Shown here piece after piece: positions 7,745-14,580 of a stretch of 15,801 nt of DNA. How positions within the stretch are numbered: position 1 is the first letter of the stretch; each line of letters starts with the position of its first letter. A program made the position numbers and the translations under genes. Source of the stretch: Planctomycetota bacterium (lineage in GTDB: Bacteria > Planctomycetota > Phycisphaerae > UBA1845 > UTPLA1). Location: NCBI GenBank assembly GCA_016712275.1, contig JADJRI010000061.1:1-15801 (forward strand), written 5' to 3'. Under the pieces are notes generated by a model. It searched no databases. It saw only the letters and a program-made list of their open reading frames with translations, and was not told where the DNA came from.

Positions 7745-8170
7745 GACGCTGACGTGACTGATCGTCGGCCGCACTTGAGACGCTTCCCTGTTCGGCAAAT
7801 TCATACACGTCTTCGAAACGCGTTGAGCTGATCTCTGCGCCGGGCGCGCTGGTGAGCGGTTGCGGCAGGTGATAATGCGCTTGGGCACGTCGGTTTCCTG
7901 GGCACTTCTGCAAGGGTCGGATGGGTTCCAGCCTTTGACGACAAAGGCGGGGAATTGGGGTGAAAACTCGACGCGTTTTCACCGGCTGATTCGGCGTCAT
8001 TCTGAGCTGAAACTCAGCTTGCGTCGATTTTGTAAGTCGTGTGTTCATCAAGTGTTCGGTGTCGGGGCGGTTGCGGGGGGAGGCCATTTCCTGCAAAAAA
8101 ACTCCGGGGGTGAAAATTGGTGGAAAAGGCTGAATAGCGAAAGGGAGCGAAGGCCGAGAGGGGAAAGGGG
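7745..8170. other. Gene-free stretch after pfp
   Basis: No supported gene. Two small hairpins are visible: GTGAAAAC-TCGACGC-GTTTTCAC (7960-7982) and AGCTGA-AAC-TCAGCT (8005-8019). Neither is followed by a proper T-run. Long open frames on the minus strand here are low-complexity readings of the repeat that follows. Confidence 0.35.
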
Positions 8171-8258
8171 TCAAGGGGCCGAGGGTCCGAGGGGCCGAGG
8201 GGCCGAGGGGCCGAGGGGTCGAGGGGTCGAGGGGTCGAGGGGTCGAGGGGTCGAGGGG
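8171..8258 (+). repeat. 8-bp tandem repeat (C/T)CGAGGGG, about 11 units
   Basis: Eleven consecutive 8-base units: TCAAGGGG, CCGAGGGT, four CCGAGGGG (8187-8218), then five TCGAGGGG (8219-8258). The switch from CC- to TC-type units suggests separate expansions. On the minus strand it reads as a Pro/Arg/Leu repeat, which I take as a by-product. It is likely to vary in length through slippage. Confidence 0.9.
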
Positions 8259-8345
8259 AGGAAAAGGACACGGGGGGTGCCTCCGGAGCGGGTTGGGTGA
8301 TACCTAACAAAGATAGAACCGATTTCTGAAAAGTCAAGTCGGAAT

Positions 8346-8640
8346 TTACAAGTTGCAGCGGCCGAGGGCATCCCAGGTGAACTTGGCGAGGCAGGTGGTG
8401 CCGGCGTTGTCCTTCACCTCGGTCAGGCGATTGTGATGGTCGTAAACGAGGGTGTAAGCCGTTGATCCGCCATAGATTGCGGCGGTGTGGGTCAGGTTGC
8501 CGGCATCGTCGTAATCTTGGCGTTGCCACCGACGGCCGTCATCATGTTGGCGTCGTTGTGGGTGTAAGAGACTGAGGAGCCGCCGCGATCGTGCCGACGA
8601 ATCTTGGTCGCAAGCAGTGTAATTGGTGTGTCATATTCTT
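8346..8640 (-). pseudogene. RHS module 1: stub of YD-repeat region, no tip
   Basis: Read leftward this matches the start of module 2. It runs QEEYDTPITLLATKIRRHDRGG, then YTHNDANMMTAV, a frame break near 8520 (one base missing), then YDDAGNLTHTAAIY, LVYDHHNRLTEVKDNAG and FTWDALGR. After GR the homology stops and CNL-TAA follows (8346-8348). It therefore keeps only the YD-repeat segment just upstream of the RHS core and lacks core and C-terminal tip. In-frame stops precede it. The last 23 homologous bases (8358-8380) are identical to those where module 3 begins (13583-13605). It is best explained as a recombination remnant. Confidence 0.8.
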
Positions 8641-8698
8641 CCTGACAAGTTTTCTGCCCTTATCCCCTTTACTGCCCCCTGCCGATGTAGGCCCGATT

Positions 8699-9127
8699 CT
8701 ATTGTACAGCATTCTCGCAAATGGGAGGCGAACGCAATAAGCTACCTAAACAAATCATTGCCGCGATAGACATGGACAACGCAAATAGCAACGCAGCAGA
8801 TAATAACACAATGAAAACTGACTCGAAGCCGCTATCGATGATCAGCGATAGCGTTGAAACCAGAACATTAGCCACAAGACTCAACAGGATGAACTTACAG
8901 GTTCTCTTAGCTCGCATTGTCCTGAGCAAAAAGTACATTGCGCAATGGAAGTAAATCACTCCCGCAAATGCGCCGGTCATTATTAAGCAACCAACCACAG
9001 TGCTGGGCCAATAAAGTAACCTAGTTGTTCCTTCAGCAGGTATCGAGTAAGCGCCGCCGAAGTATGATAATGAAATAAGCAACCCTGCCCATCGTGCTAC
9101 TCTTGCTGCCGCGGTGCTTTTCACCAT
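8699..9127 (-). CDS. Hydrophobic membrane protein, probable C-terminal half of the zinc-ribbon protein
   Basis: The 142 residues contain about four hydrophobic segments (for example ARWAGLLISLSYFGGAY, STVVGCLIMTGAFAGVIYF, CKFILLSLVANVLVSTLSLI, FIVLLSAALLFALSMSIAAM). ATG 9127 has no ribosome site and a TAG lies two codons upstream in frame. It overlaps the upstream zinc-ribbon frame (9033-9467) by 95 bases. The hydrophobicity continues more naturally in this frame, so the two are probably one roughly 256-residue protein split by a single-base change, or else two overlapping genes. The region is visibly AT-richer than its surroundings. It lies just downstream of the module 2 RHS tip, where an immunity or accessory gene would be expected. 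Confidence 0.6.
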   Translation of the reverse strand: MVKSTAAARVARWAGLLISLSYFGGAYSIPAEGTTRLLYWPSTVVGCLIMTGAFAGVIYFHCAMYFLLRTMRAKRTCKFILLSLVANVLVSTLSLIIDSGFESVFIVLLSAALLFALSMSIAAMICLGSLLRSPPICENAVQ

Positions 9128-9467
9128 GCTCTAGAGAACTCATAAGAATTAAGCAAGCAATTCCCATCATAAGAAATGGTAGCACTACAATCACTTGGTG
9201 ATCAAAACCCACTGGGCCTGGCCACATGAGATAAGTAACAAATGACAGGGTAGGAAACAAGTGAATCAACATCCAAAGCAGAGGCGCTAATATTAATTTG
9301 CGAAGGTGTTTATTTGACCAAAAAACAATACGTTTTGGGTCCCATGTTAAGGAAACGTATTGGCCGCATTCAGGGCAGCACGCGTCCATGCGCAGGGAAT
9401 AGAGATCATATCCGCAGTAAATGCACTTGCAGTGAAGCGTTCTCACAACTTCAAATTCCGTATTCAT
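9033..9467 (-). CDS. Zinc-ribbon membrane protein (N-terminal part)
   Basis: The 144-residue frame starts at ATG 9467, about 70 bases after the RHS module 2 stop on the same strand. Residues 13-35 form a zinc ribbon: CKCIYCGYDL with C15-x2-C18, then CCPECG with C31-x2-C34. Proteins with this C-x2-CGYDL...C-x2-CG start followed by membrane helices are common in planctomycetes. Two hydrophobic segments follow (LILAPLLWMLIHLFPTLSF, VIVVLPFLMMGIACLILM). The last 30 residues turn charged (HGEKHRGSKSST) in the part overlapping the 8699-9127 frame, suggesting a frame break near 9115. Function is unknown. As follower of an RHS tip it is a candidate immunity or accessory protein, by position only. Confidence 0.6.
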   Translation of the reverse strand: MNTEFEVVRTLHCKCIYCGYDLYSLRMDACCPECGQYVSLTWDPKRIVFWSNKHLRKLILAPLLWMLIHLFPTLSFVTYLMWPGPVGFDHQVIVVLPFLMMGIACLILMSSLEHGEKHRGSKSSTMGRVAYFIIILRRRLLDTC

Positions 9468-9539
9468 CCAATGCGGTACTCACAAAGTTCTCAAATAAAT
9501 TAACGTGGCAAGAGTACATTAAACTTTGAATCTTCCAAG

Positions 9540-10856
9540 TCAGGGCCCAACGCATTCAACATTCTCAGAGTAAGAAAGAACGGAGCACGGTAGTGTTCCC
9601 CAGAACCATGGATTAAGTGTGCAGCACCACATTGTTCCCATCGCGGCACACCAATAATCTCTAATGCAGCCTGTTGGTGGAACTGTATTACCACTACAGG
9701 CAATTTGAAATTTGTCGCCTGGGGCGCCAATTGGCGTAGCGGATGGCGGATTCGGCGGGTCCATAACCCAACAATTCCGCCATCCGTTGACGCAGGCAAC
9801 ACACATGTACCTTTGGTTTACCTCATCTGCCGGATTGCACCGGCAAGAACCGCACAACAACCCTGACGGGTCCTTATAAACAAGTGGGTTGAGGTTAAAC
9901 GGAGCATATATGTCAATTGTTTCTGCCGATGAGGATTCAGATTCTATGAAAATTGTTAATAACGCTTTTGTCTGCGAGCTTTGCGGCAAGAACTGGAGAC
10001 CTCTGTAGTAGTGCAGTGGATCTCTCGTCACCCACCGTCCCGTAATCGGCTCCGCGAACCTCGCCCGATGATGATTCAGCGGGAACTTGACGGTCGTGGC
10101 CGATGAACTCGTGTCGATGGCGAAGTGCGGCACACCCTGAAACATGTAGGGATTGCCCACGTCGCTGAAGGCCTGGCTCACCGTCGGGTTGGCCGGCCAT
10201 GTCACGGTGACGGCATAGTTGTAGGGCGTGGTGTCGTTTGAATCCACGTCGCCATCATCATCCATGTCGCATCGCGGCTCCCAGATGGTTCCGGCGACCG
10301 ACGGGCCGTAGCGCGTGTTGTCGGCAGCGGTTACCCTTCCCAAATCCGTGGTGTCCCCGCGCCCGCCGCTCTCGCGGATCAGCGGCTTGCCGTAAGGATC
10401 GTAGGCATAACGCTCGATGATCGCACCCGCCCGATCGACAAGGAAACGCACGTTGTACATCCGATCCAGCACATAGTAGTACGGCCGGTCGTCGGAGGTT
10501 CCGGTGGTTTCGTAGCAATTAACCATCGCCAATCGCTCGTCGATGTAAGAGACCCCGTGGACAAAGTACCGCAGCGGGTCGCCACTGTCATTATACTCGT
10601 ACACCTCGTTGACGCCGTCAAAATAGTAGCGTTTTGTCTCGGAATTGGTGTCATCGATGTACTCGATCCGGCGGCCGAGGTCATCCCAAGTGAACCTGGC
10701 CAGCCGGGTGCTGCCGGCGTTGTCCTTCACTTTGGTCAGCCGGTTGTGATGGTCGTACACGAGGGTGTAAGCCGTGGAGCCGTCGTAAATTGCGGCGGTG
10801 TGGGTGAGGCTTCCCGCATCGTCGTAGGTCTGGCTGCTGGCGACGGACGTCATCAT
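9540..10856 (-). CDS. RHS module 2: orphan RHS core with Cys-rich tip
   Basis: The 438 residues drawn start at the first in-frame Met; RHS-like sequence continues upstream to about 10930 (YRSDRGNSTDRGHSN), so there is no genuine N-terminus or signal. YD repeats occupy roughly 10-100 (YDDAG, LVYDHHNRL, YYFDGVNEVYEYNDSGD). A dockerin/EF-hand-type loop spans residues 197-208 (D-x-D-x-D-G-D-V-D-x-x-D). The RHS core includes NPYMFQG (235-241), HHRARFAEPITGRWVTRDPL (262-281) and the pre-tip motif DPSGL (329-333). The final 105 residues are the tip, with 13 cysteines and many Trp; I recognise no toxin family. The tip DNA is AT-richer than the core. RHS proteins form a shell that encloses a variable C-terminal tip; this is an orphan C-terminal cassette lacking most of the shell. 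Confidence 0.85.
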   Translation of the reverse strand: MMTSVASSQTYDDAGSLTHTAAIYDGSTAYTLVYDHHNRLTKVKDNAGSTRLARFTWDDLGRRIEYIDDTNSETKRYYFDGVNEVYEYNDSGDPLRYFVHGVSYIDERLAMVNCYETTGTSDDRPYYYVLDRMYNVRFLVDRAGAIIERYAYDPYGKPLIRESGGRGDTTDLGRVTAADNTRYGPSVAGTIWEPRCDMDDDGDVDSNDTTPYNYAVTVTWPANPTVSQAFSDVGNPYMFQGVPHFAIDTSSSATTVKFPLNHHRARFAEPITGRWVTRDPLHYYRGLQFLPQSSQTKALLTIFIESESSSAETIDIYAPFNLNPLVYKDPSGLLCGSCRCNPADEVNQRYMCVACVNGWRNCWVMDPPNPPSATPIGAPGDKFQIACSGNTVPPTGCIRDYWCAAMGTMWCCTLNPWFWGTLPCSVLSYSENVECVGP

Positions 10857-10962
10857 GTTTGCGTCATTGTGGGTGTGGTTGACGTTGGAGTGGCCGCGAT
10901 CGGTCGAATTGCCTCGATCGGACCTGTAGACTATAGTGCCATGTATGTGGCATTTAGGTGAC

Positions 10963-10974
10963 TGTCCCTAGATT
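10963..10974 (+). repeat. Direct repeat TGTCCCTAGATT, left copy
   Basis: The sequence TGTCCCTAGATT immediately precedes the transposase remnant and recurs after it at 11217-11228 and 11230-11241. The outer context GTGNC is also shared with the right copy. Confidence 0.7.
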
Positions 10975-10976
10975 AA

Positions 10977-11198
10977 CAGCGCCTCAAGGCCGCGCTGCCG
11001 TTTCTGTTAACGGCCCGCACGGCCACTGAGTGCCGGAATATTGTCACCCAACTTCTCGCCCGCATCGCCGCCGATCTTCTTCCCGACCGCCCTGACCGCA
11101 TCGAACCCCGCGCCCTGAAACGGCGGCCGAAGAACTATCGGCGACTGACAAGACCACGGCACGAAGCGAGGAAAATGGAGTATTTCATCAATGGTTAG
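10977..11198 (+). mobile_element. IS4-type transposase C-terminal remnant
   Basis: One open frame from the codon after TAA (10974-10976) to TAG (11196-11198) encodes about 73 residues: QRLKAALPFLLTARTATECR, then a helix, then RIEPRALKRRPKNY and LTRPRHEARKMEYFING. The segment RIEPR-KRRPKNY-LTRPRHEAR is the characteristic C-terminal end of IS4-family DDE transposases. The catalytic domain is absent, so the element is dead. It sits between RHS module 2 and the gene ending at 11386, opposite in orientation, and is bracketed by the TGTCCCTAGATT repeats, which suggests deletion of the rest of the element. Confidence 0.8.
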
Positions 11199-11216
11199 TT
11201 ACATGCCATTCGTGTC

Positions 11217-11242
11217 TGTCCCTAGATTCTGTCCCTAGATTC
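11217..11242 (+). repeat. Tandem TGTCCCTAGATTC, two units
   Basis: Two adjacent 13-base units (11217-11229 and 11230-11242) match the single copy at 10963. A looser GTCCCTAG occurs again near 11328. They may be end sequences of the decayed insertion element or a small dispersed repeat. Confidence 0.7.
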
Positions 11243-11385
11243 TAAACGGGGGAAAGTCGAAGCACCGGAAAATGCTATCGCTCGAGGTCCGGCTGGCGAC
11301 GAATGGCAGGTGAATCGACGGCCGGGGTCCCTAGTTGCACGGGAAAGGTGCCATTGCCACGACATGTTCAGAATGTTTCCATTTG

Positions 11386-12144
11386 TCACCCGGGCTGCGA
11401 GCCGGGCTTGAGGCGATTGAAGACATCATAGTCGTGGTAATTAATGTTCGCGCGGTATCGGCCATCATCCCAGTAGAGTAATTCAGGTCGGTCGACGAGT
11501 AATGAAAGATCGCGCCGGTAGTAACCTCTCCTGCAAGCGATGTCATACTCGCGCTGTGCTTTCTGAAGCCTGTCGCGAATGTCGCCGGTAATCTGATCGT
11601 TTGCGTCCTGAAACCGAGCCAGTCCTAGGCAGATTAGAAGTTCGTTAAGCGTGCCTTTGGCAGTCTTAGGAGAAAATAACCAATAGAGTTGACCGAATGG
11701 AAGATACCTATCCCTGTACAAGATGGGTTGATCGTAAATTACAACCGTCTTTCGCGACTTCGCGCCGTATCGGACTGTCTGCATTTGTTTGGTATGGTTG
11801 ACGATTCTTATCGCGGCAGCCAGTCCACCTGGCTCGCCTGTCTGGGCTTGAGAAAGGAGTCGTACGCCTGCCAATTCGACAAATTCTCCCCCGCGCAATC
11901 GTATCTCGCCTGAAGATAGTATCTCCTCGACGGTAGCGCACGTGGAGCGTCGGGCAGTACAATTCTGCTGCTGACGATCGGAATACGGAGCAGGCTGAAC
12001 GCAACCGTTTAGGCTAATAAGAAGTGTGAGCATCGATAGCTCGCGCGAGATTCTCAACTGCAATGTGAAAACACGGCGACGCCTCGCTCGAATTCGAGAG
12101 AATTCGCGCGGAATCGTTGAGTTGATCGGAGAGCGCAGGGACAT
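11386..12144 (-). CDS. Lipoprotein with SNase-like domain
   Basis: The frame is open from 12276, but ATG 12144 has AAGG about 8 bases upstream and gives 252 residues; ATG 12033 (215 residues) is the alternative. An Arg-rich n-region leads to LTLLISLNG-C, a lipoprotein signal with lipobox LNGC. The following domain, ATVEEILSSGEIRLRGGEFVELAGVRLL with LNELLICLGLARF further on, follows the strand and helix pattern of staphylococcal-nuclease (thermonuclease) domains. The catalytic Asp of the usual DGDT motif and the Arg of VRL are replaced (SSGE, VEL), so it may be inactive as a nuclease. It follows the RHS module 3 tip by about 130 bases on the same strand, the place for an immunity or accessory gene. 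The domain call is tentative. Confidence 0.55.
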   Translation of the reverse strand: MSLRSPINSTIPREFSRIRARRRRVFTLQLRISRELSMLTLLISLNGCVQPAPYSDRQQQNCTARRSTCATVEEILSSGEIRLRGGEFVELAGVRLLSQAQTGEPGGLAAAIRIVNHTKQMQTVRYGAKSRKTVVIYDQPILYRDRYLPFGQLYWLFSPKTAKGTLNELLICLGLARFQDANDQITGDIRDRLQKAQREYDIACRRGYYRRDLSLLVDRPELLYWDDGRYRANINYHDYDVFNRLKPGSQPG

Positions 12145-12272
12145 GTTTCTGCCTTGAGTTCTCAGCATTGGCGCGACCTCCGAGCCGAATCCAGGCGAAG
12201 ATGACGGACGGCCACAGTGGGATCTACAACCCGACAGTTCGTAGGAAGCCATTCTAAACCGGACTAGCACAT

Positions 12273-13605
12273 TCATGGTTCCCCTGGACCTAGAGGAGGC
12301 GGATACTCTCCAACATAAGGAGGTAACTCGGCGATCGTGGTCCTTCTTTTACAGTAATTGCTATCGCCGAAGCGGCCGCACGGCAATTCTGGAGGGGAAA
12401 ACCCTGAATTGCTTAGGCAATCCTGAAATGTGTTGTGGCAATCGTTGGTTCCCGGAAACCACACACCATCGTTTGCATGATTACGGCAGCATTCCATTAT
12501 GGCCGCGCGCGAACCTTCGGTGCCTGGCGCTGGTTCGCAACAGTCGCCGTCTGGATTCACAGTCGGATCATAGGGACCGTCTTCAAGTCCCCCAGGGTAG
12601 CCATTATTGCCGCCGCCTCCAGGTGAGCCACTCGAGGCCCCAGTGCCACAGGCCTGATGTTCGCAGGGGTCCCAGAGATATGCATGATTACCAACCATAC
12701 CTATCGCCTTCCTCACGCAGACAAAGATCGGCGCGCTGCAGGGTGGCGGAGGTGGTGGATCGGGGTCGGGTGGTGGTGGCGGAGGCGGCGGGCAATTAGC
12801 TTCCGCACAGCCGATCGTAGTGCCCATTGGATCCCAGCGAGCGGTCGACCTACTTTGCAAAAACTCGAATAGATTCAATCCGTCGCGAAAGCCAAGTGGA
12901 TCGCGATTAGTCCATCTCCCAATCACCGGCTCTGCAAATCTCGCCCGATGATGATTCAACATGAATTTCCCGGCGGTGGCTGAGGAACTCGTGTCGATGG
13001 CGAAGTGCGGCACGCCCTGGATCATGTAGGGGTTGCCCACGTCGCTGAAGGCCTGTGCCACCGTCGGGTTGGCGTACCACGTTGTTGTGACGGCGTAGTT
13101 GTAGAGCGTCGTGTCGTCGGAATCCACGTCGCCATCATCATCCATGTCGCATCGCGGCTCCCAAATGGTGCCTGCGACCGACGGGGCATATCGGAAATTG
13201 TCTTGTACGCTGACCCTCCCCAAATCCGTGGTGTCCCCGCGTCCGCCGCTTTCGCGAACGAGCGGCTTGCCGTAAGGGTCGTAGGCATAGCGCTCGATGA
13301 TGGCGCCGGCGCGATCCACGATGTAGCGAACGTTGTACATCCGGTCCAGCACATAATAGTATGGCCGGTCGTCGGTGGTGCCGGTTGTTTCGTAGCAGTT
13401 GACCATCGCCAATCGCTCGTCGATGTAAGAGACCCCGTGGACGAAGTACCGCAGGGGGTCGCCACTGTCATTATACTCGTAAACCTCGCCCGCCCTTGAC
13501 ATCGTACTCGAAGTCAAGGGTTGACGCCGTCAAAATAGTAGCGTTTTGTCTCGGAATTGGTGTCGTCGATGAACTCGATCCGGCGGCCGAGGGCATCCCA
13601 GGTGA
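12273..13605 (-). pseudogene. RHS module 3: RHS core with Cys-rich tip, interrupted by 32-bp insertion
   Basis: Homology to module 2 begins at TWDALGRRIE (about 13605) and runs through YYFDGVN. There a 32-base insertion (13489-13520) shifts the frame; EVYEYNDSGDPLRYFVHG then continues without breaks to the TGA at 12273. The core has the same dockerin-like loop (DMDDDGDVDSDD), NPYMIQG, HHRARFAEPVIGRWTNRDPLG and DPMG before the tip. The tip of about 180 residues differs completely from module 2. It has a proline tract (PPPPPPPPDPDPPPPPP), 14 cysteines, GMVGNHAYLWD, a Gly-rich linker, AIMECCRNHANDGVWFP and GTNDCHN. The spaced His (NHAYLWD) and Cys (NDCHN) recall the order of permuted papain-like folds, but this is speculative. 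The SNase-like lipoprotein gene follows. Confidence 0.8.
13489..13520 (-). repeat. 32-bp insertion with inverted repeat in RHS module 3
   Basis: Aligned with module 2 (ACCTCG joined to TTGACGCCG near 10604), module 3 has 32 extra bases. They contain CCCTTGAC (13493-13500) and GTCAAGGG (13513-13520), perfect 8-bp arms around 12 bases. As 32 is not divisible by 3 it breaks the frame. Confidence 0.75.
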
Positions 13606-13927
13606 GGCTGTTTGTATTCCGGGTGTTGTGTGCGTCAGGGATGGCACAACCCCGTTGGGGTTGGGATGGGGATTGGGATTGGGGCATTGGACCAAGGGTA
13701 GATCACCTATGCGATCAACCGCGGTACATCCAACATTATCAGAAACCGAACGGGGATCGAACATCGTTGTACTCTTTCACCCCTCCGGGGTTGAGAGGAG
13801 ATAGGTTTGCAACCACGGGTTCCGCGACACGGGGCTGCGCCCGCGCGTCGCTCCACCGGTGGCTACACTCTGTCACCCCTGCCGGGGTGAAATGCATCCC
13901 GCCACCCTTCAGATCTCGAACGGGTTG
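13606..13927. repeat. Gene-free stretch with TCACCCC/GGGGTGA hairpins
   Basis: RHS homology stops at 13605. The following DNA has a G-rich tract made of GGGATTGGGATTGGGGC-type units (about 13655-13685). It also has ACCCC-TCC-GGGGT (13779-13791) and TCACCCC-TGCC-GGGGTGA (13873-13890). No gene is supported. The related hairpins about 95 bases apart look like the ends of a small dispersed repeat. Confidence 0.55.
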
Positions 13928-13971
13928 TTTTTCGCCTTGCGGCGGTTCACAGTTGGGGGCGGCTGTGCCAC
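13928..13971 (+). repeat. Direct repeat A, copy 1
   Basis: A block starting TTTTTCGCCTTGC and ending GGGGCGGCTGTGCCAC; the second copy is at 14332-14374 with only a few differences. Non-coding. Confidence 0.7.
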
Positions 13972-14019
13972 GTAAGAGTTTCGAGTTTTGCTGAGAGGTG
14001 GGCGTAGGCCAGCCGACAT

Positions 14020-14104
14020 GCAGAGGATCTGCAAGTTGGACGCTCGTTCGTCCTCCGGACGAGCAATTTTTTTGGCGGAGCTGCCCAGAGGATGAATCCT
14101 CTGG
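14020..14104 (+). repeat. Run of three hairpins with a T7 tract
   Basis: In order: TGCAGA-GGA-TCTGCA, TCGTCC-TCC-GGACGA (14048-14062) followed by AGC-like bases and seven T (14067-14073), and CCAGAGGA-TGAA-TCCTCTGG (14085-14104). The middle one has terminator form. No gene is present to be terminated, so these are more likely parts of a mobile repeat. Confidence 0.55.
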
Positions 14105-14145
14105 CAACGGTCGTTGGCCCTGCCGGGCCGGGATGGTGAGGCGTT

Positions 14146-14231
14146 GCGAGTTTCGAGTGGCGGGTGGCGAGTAGCGGAGACAGGTGGGTGAAAAGGCCCA
14201 CCCTACAAAGGAAAGGTGGGCTGAGCCCACC
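14146..14231 (+). repeat. Direct repeat B, copy 1, with GGTGGG...CCCACC hairpins
   Basis: GCGAGT-rich segment, then GCGGAGACAGGTGGG and CCCACCCTAC. A second hairpin, GGTGGGCT-G-AGCCCACC (14215-14231), follows. The other copy of the whole block lies at 14390-14438. Confidence 0.7.
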
Positions 14232-14290
14232 CTACATTAATCGCATCGGCGGGAAGCGTGCACCGGAGGGGGAACCGCCGCACCCGTTCG

Positions 14291-14318
14291 CATGCCGACG
14301 CGAACGGCCGTCGGCATG
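14291..14318 (+). repeat. 10-bp inverted repeat CATGCCGACG/CGTCGGCATG
   Basis: Perfect arms 14291-14300 and 14309-14318 with an 8-base loop, lying just before copy 2 of repeat A. No T-run follows. Confidence 0.65.
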
Positions 14319-14331
14319 GCACCCCGGATTA

Positions 14332-14374
14332 TTTTTCGCCTTGCTGTGGATCACAGCCGGGGCGGCTGGGCCAC
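14332..14374 (+). repeat. Direct repeat A, copy 2
   Basis: Second copy of the 13928-13971 block: TTTTTCGCCTTGC, CACAG, GGGGCGGCTG and GCCAC are shared in order and spacing. Confidence 0.7.
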
Positions 14375-14389
14375 ATTTACAAAAAAGTT

Positions 14390-14438
14390 GCGAGTGGCGA
14401 GTGACGAGTGGCGGAGACAGGTGGGCGGAGCCCACCCT
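14390..14438 (+). repeat. Direct repeat B, copy 2
   Basis: GCGAGTGGCGAGTGACGAGT, then GGCGGAGACAGGTGGGC-GGA-GCCCACCCT, matching 14146-14205. The 7-bp hairpin GGTGGGC/GCCCACC is preserved while its loop differs from copy 1, as expected of REP-like elements. Confidence 0.7.
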
Positions 14439-14580
14439 GGGCCAGATTGTGCGTGCTCCGGTAAGTGGAGGGAACGACCGCAAATAGCGGCGGCGGGCGC
14501 GGGCAGCGGCGCGGGGTTATCAAGCGGGCGGCCGCGAGGATCGATAAACGACGGGCCGATTTGAAAAAGTTTGGGGCGGT

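Noticed and set aside
8171..8258. CRISPR array
   Set aside because: Units are 8 bases and contiguous with no spacers.
7650..8529. Minus-strand frames rich in Pro/Arg/Leu
   Set aside because: They read through the octamer repeat and the out-of-frame RHS stub; there is no start signal or family.
10557..10961. 134-codon plus-strand frame
   Set aside because: Antisense to RHS module 2; the same shadow recurs opposite module 3 because the DNA is duplicated.
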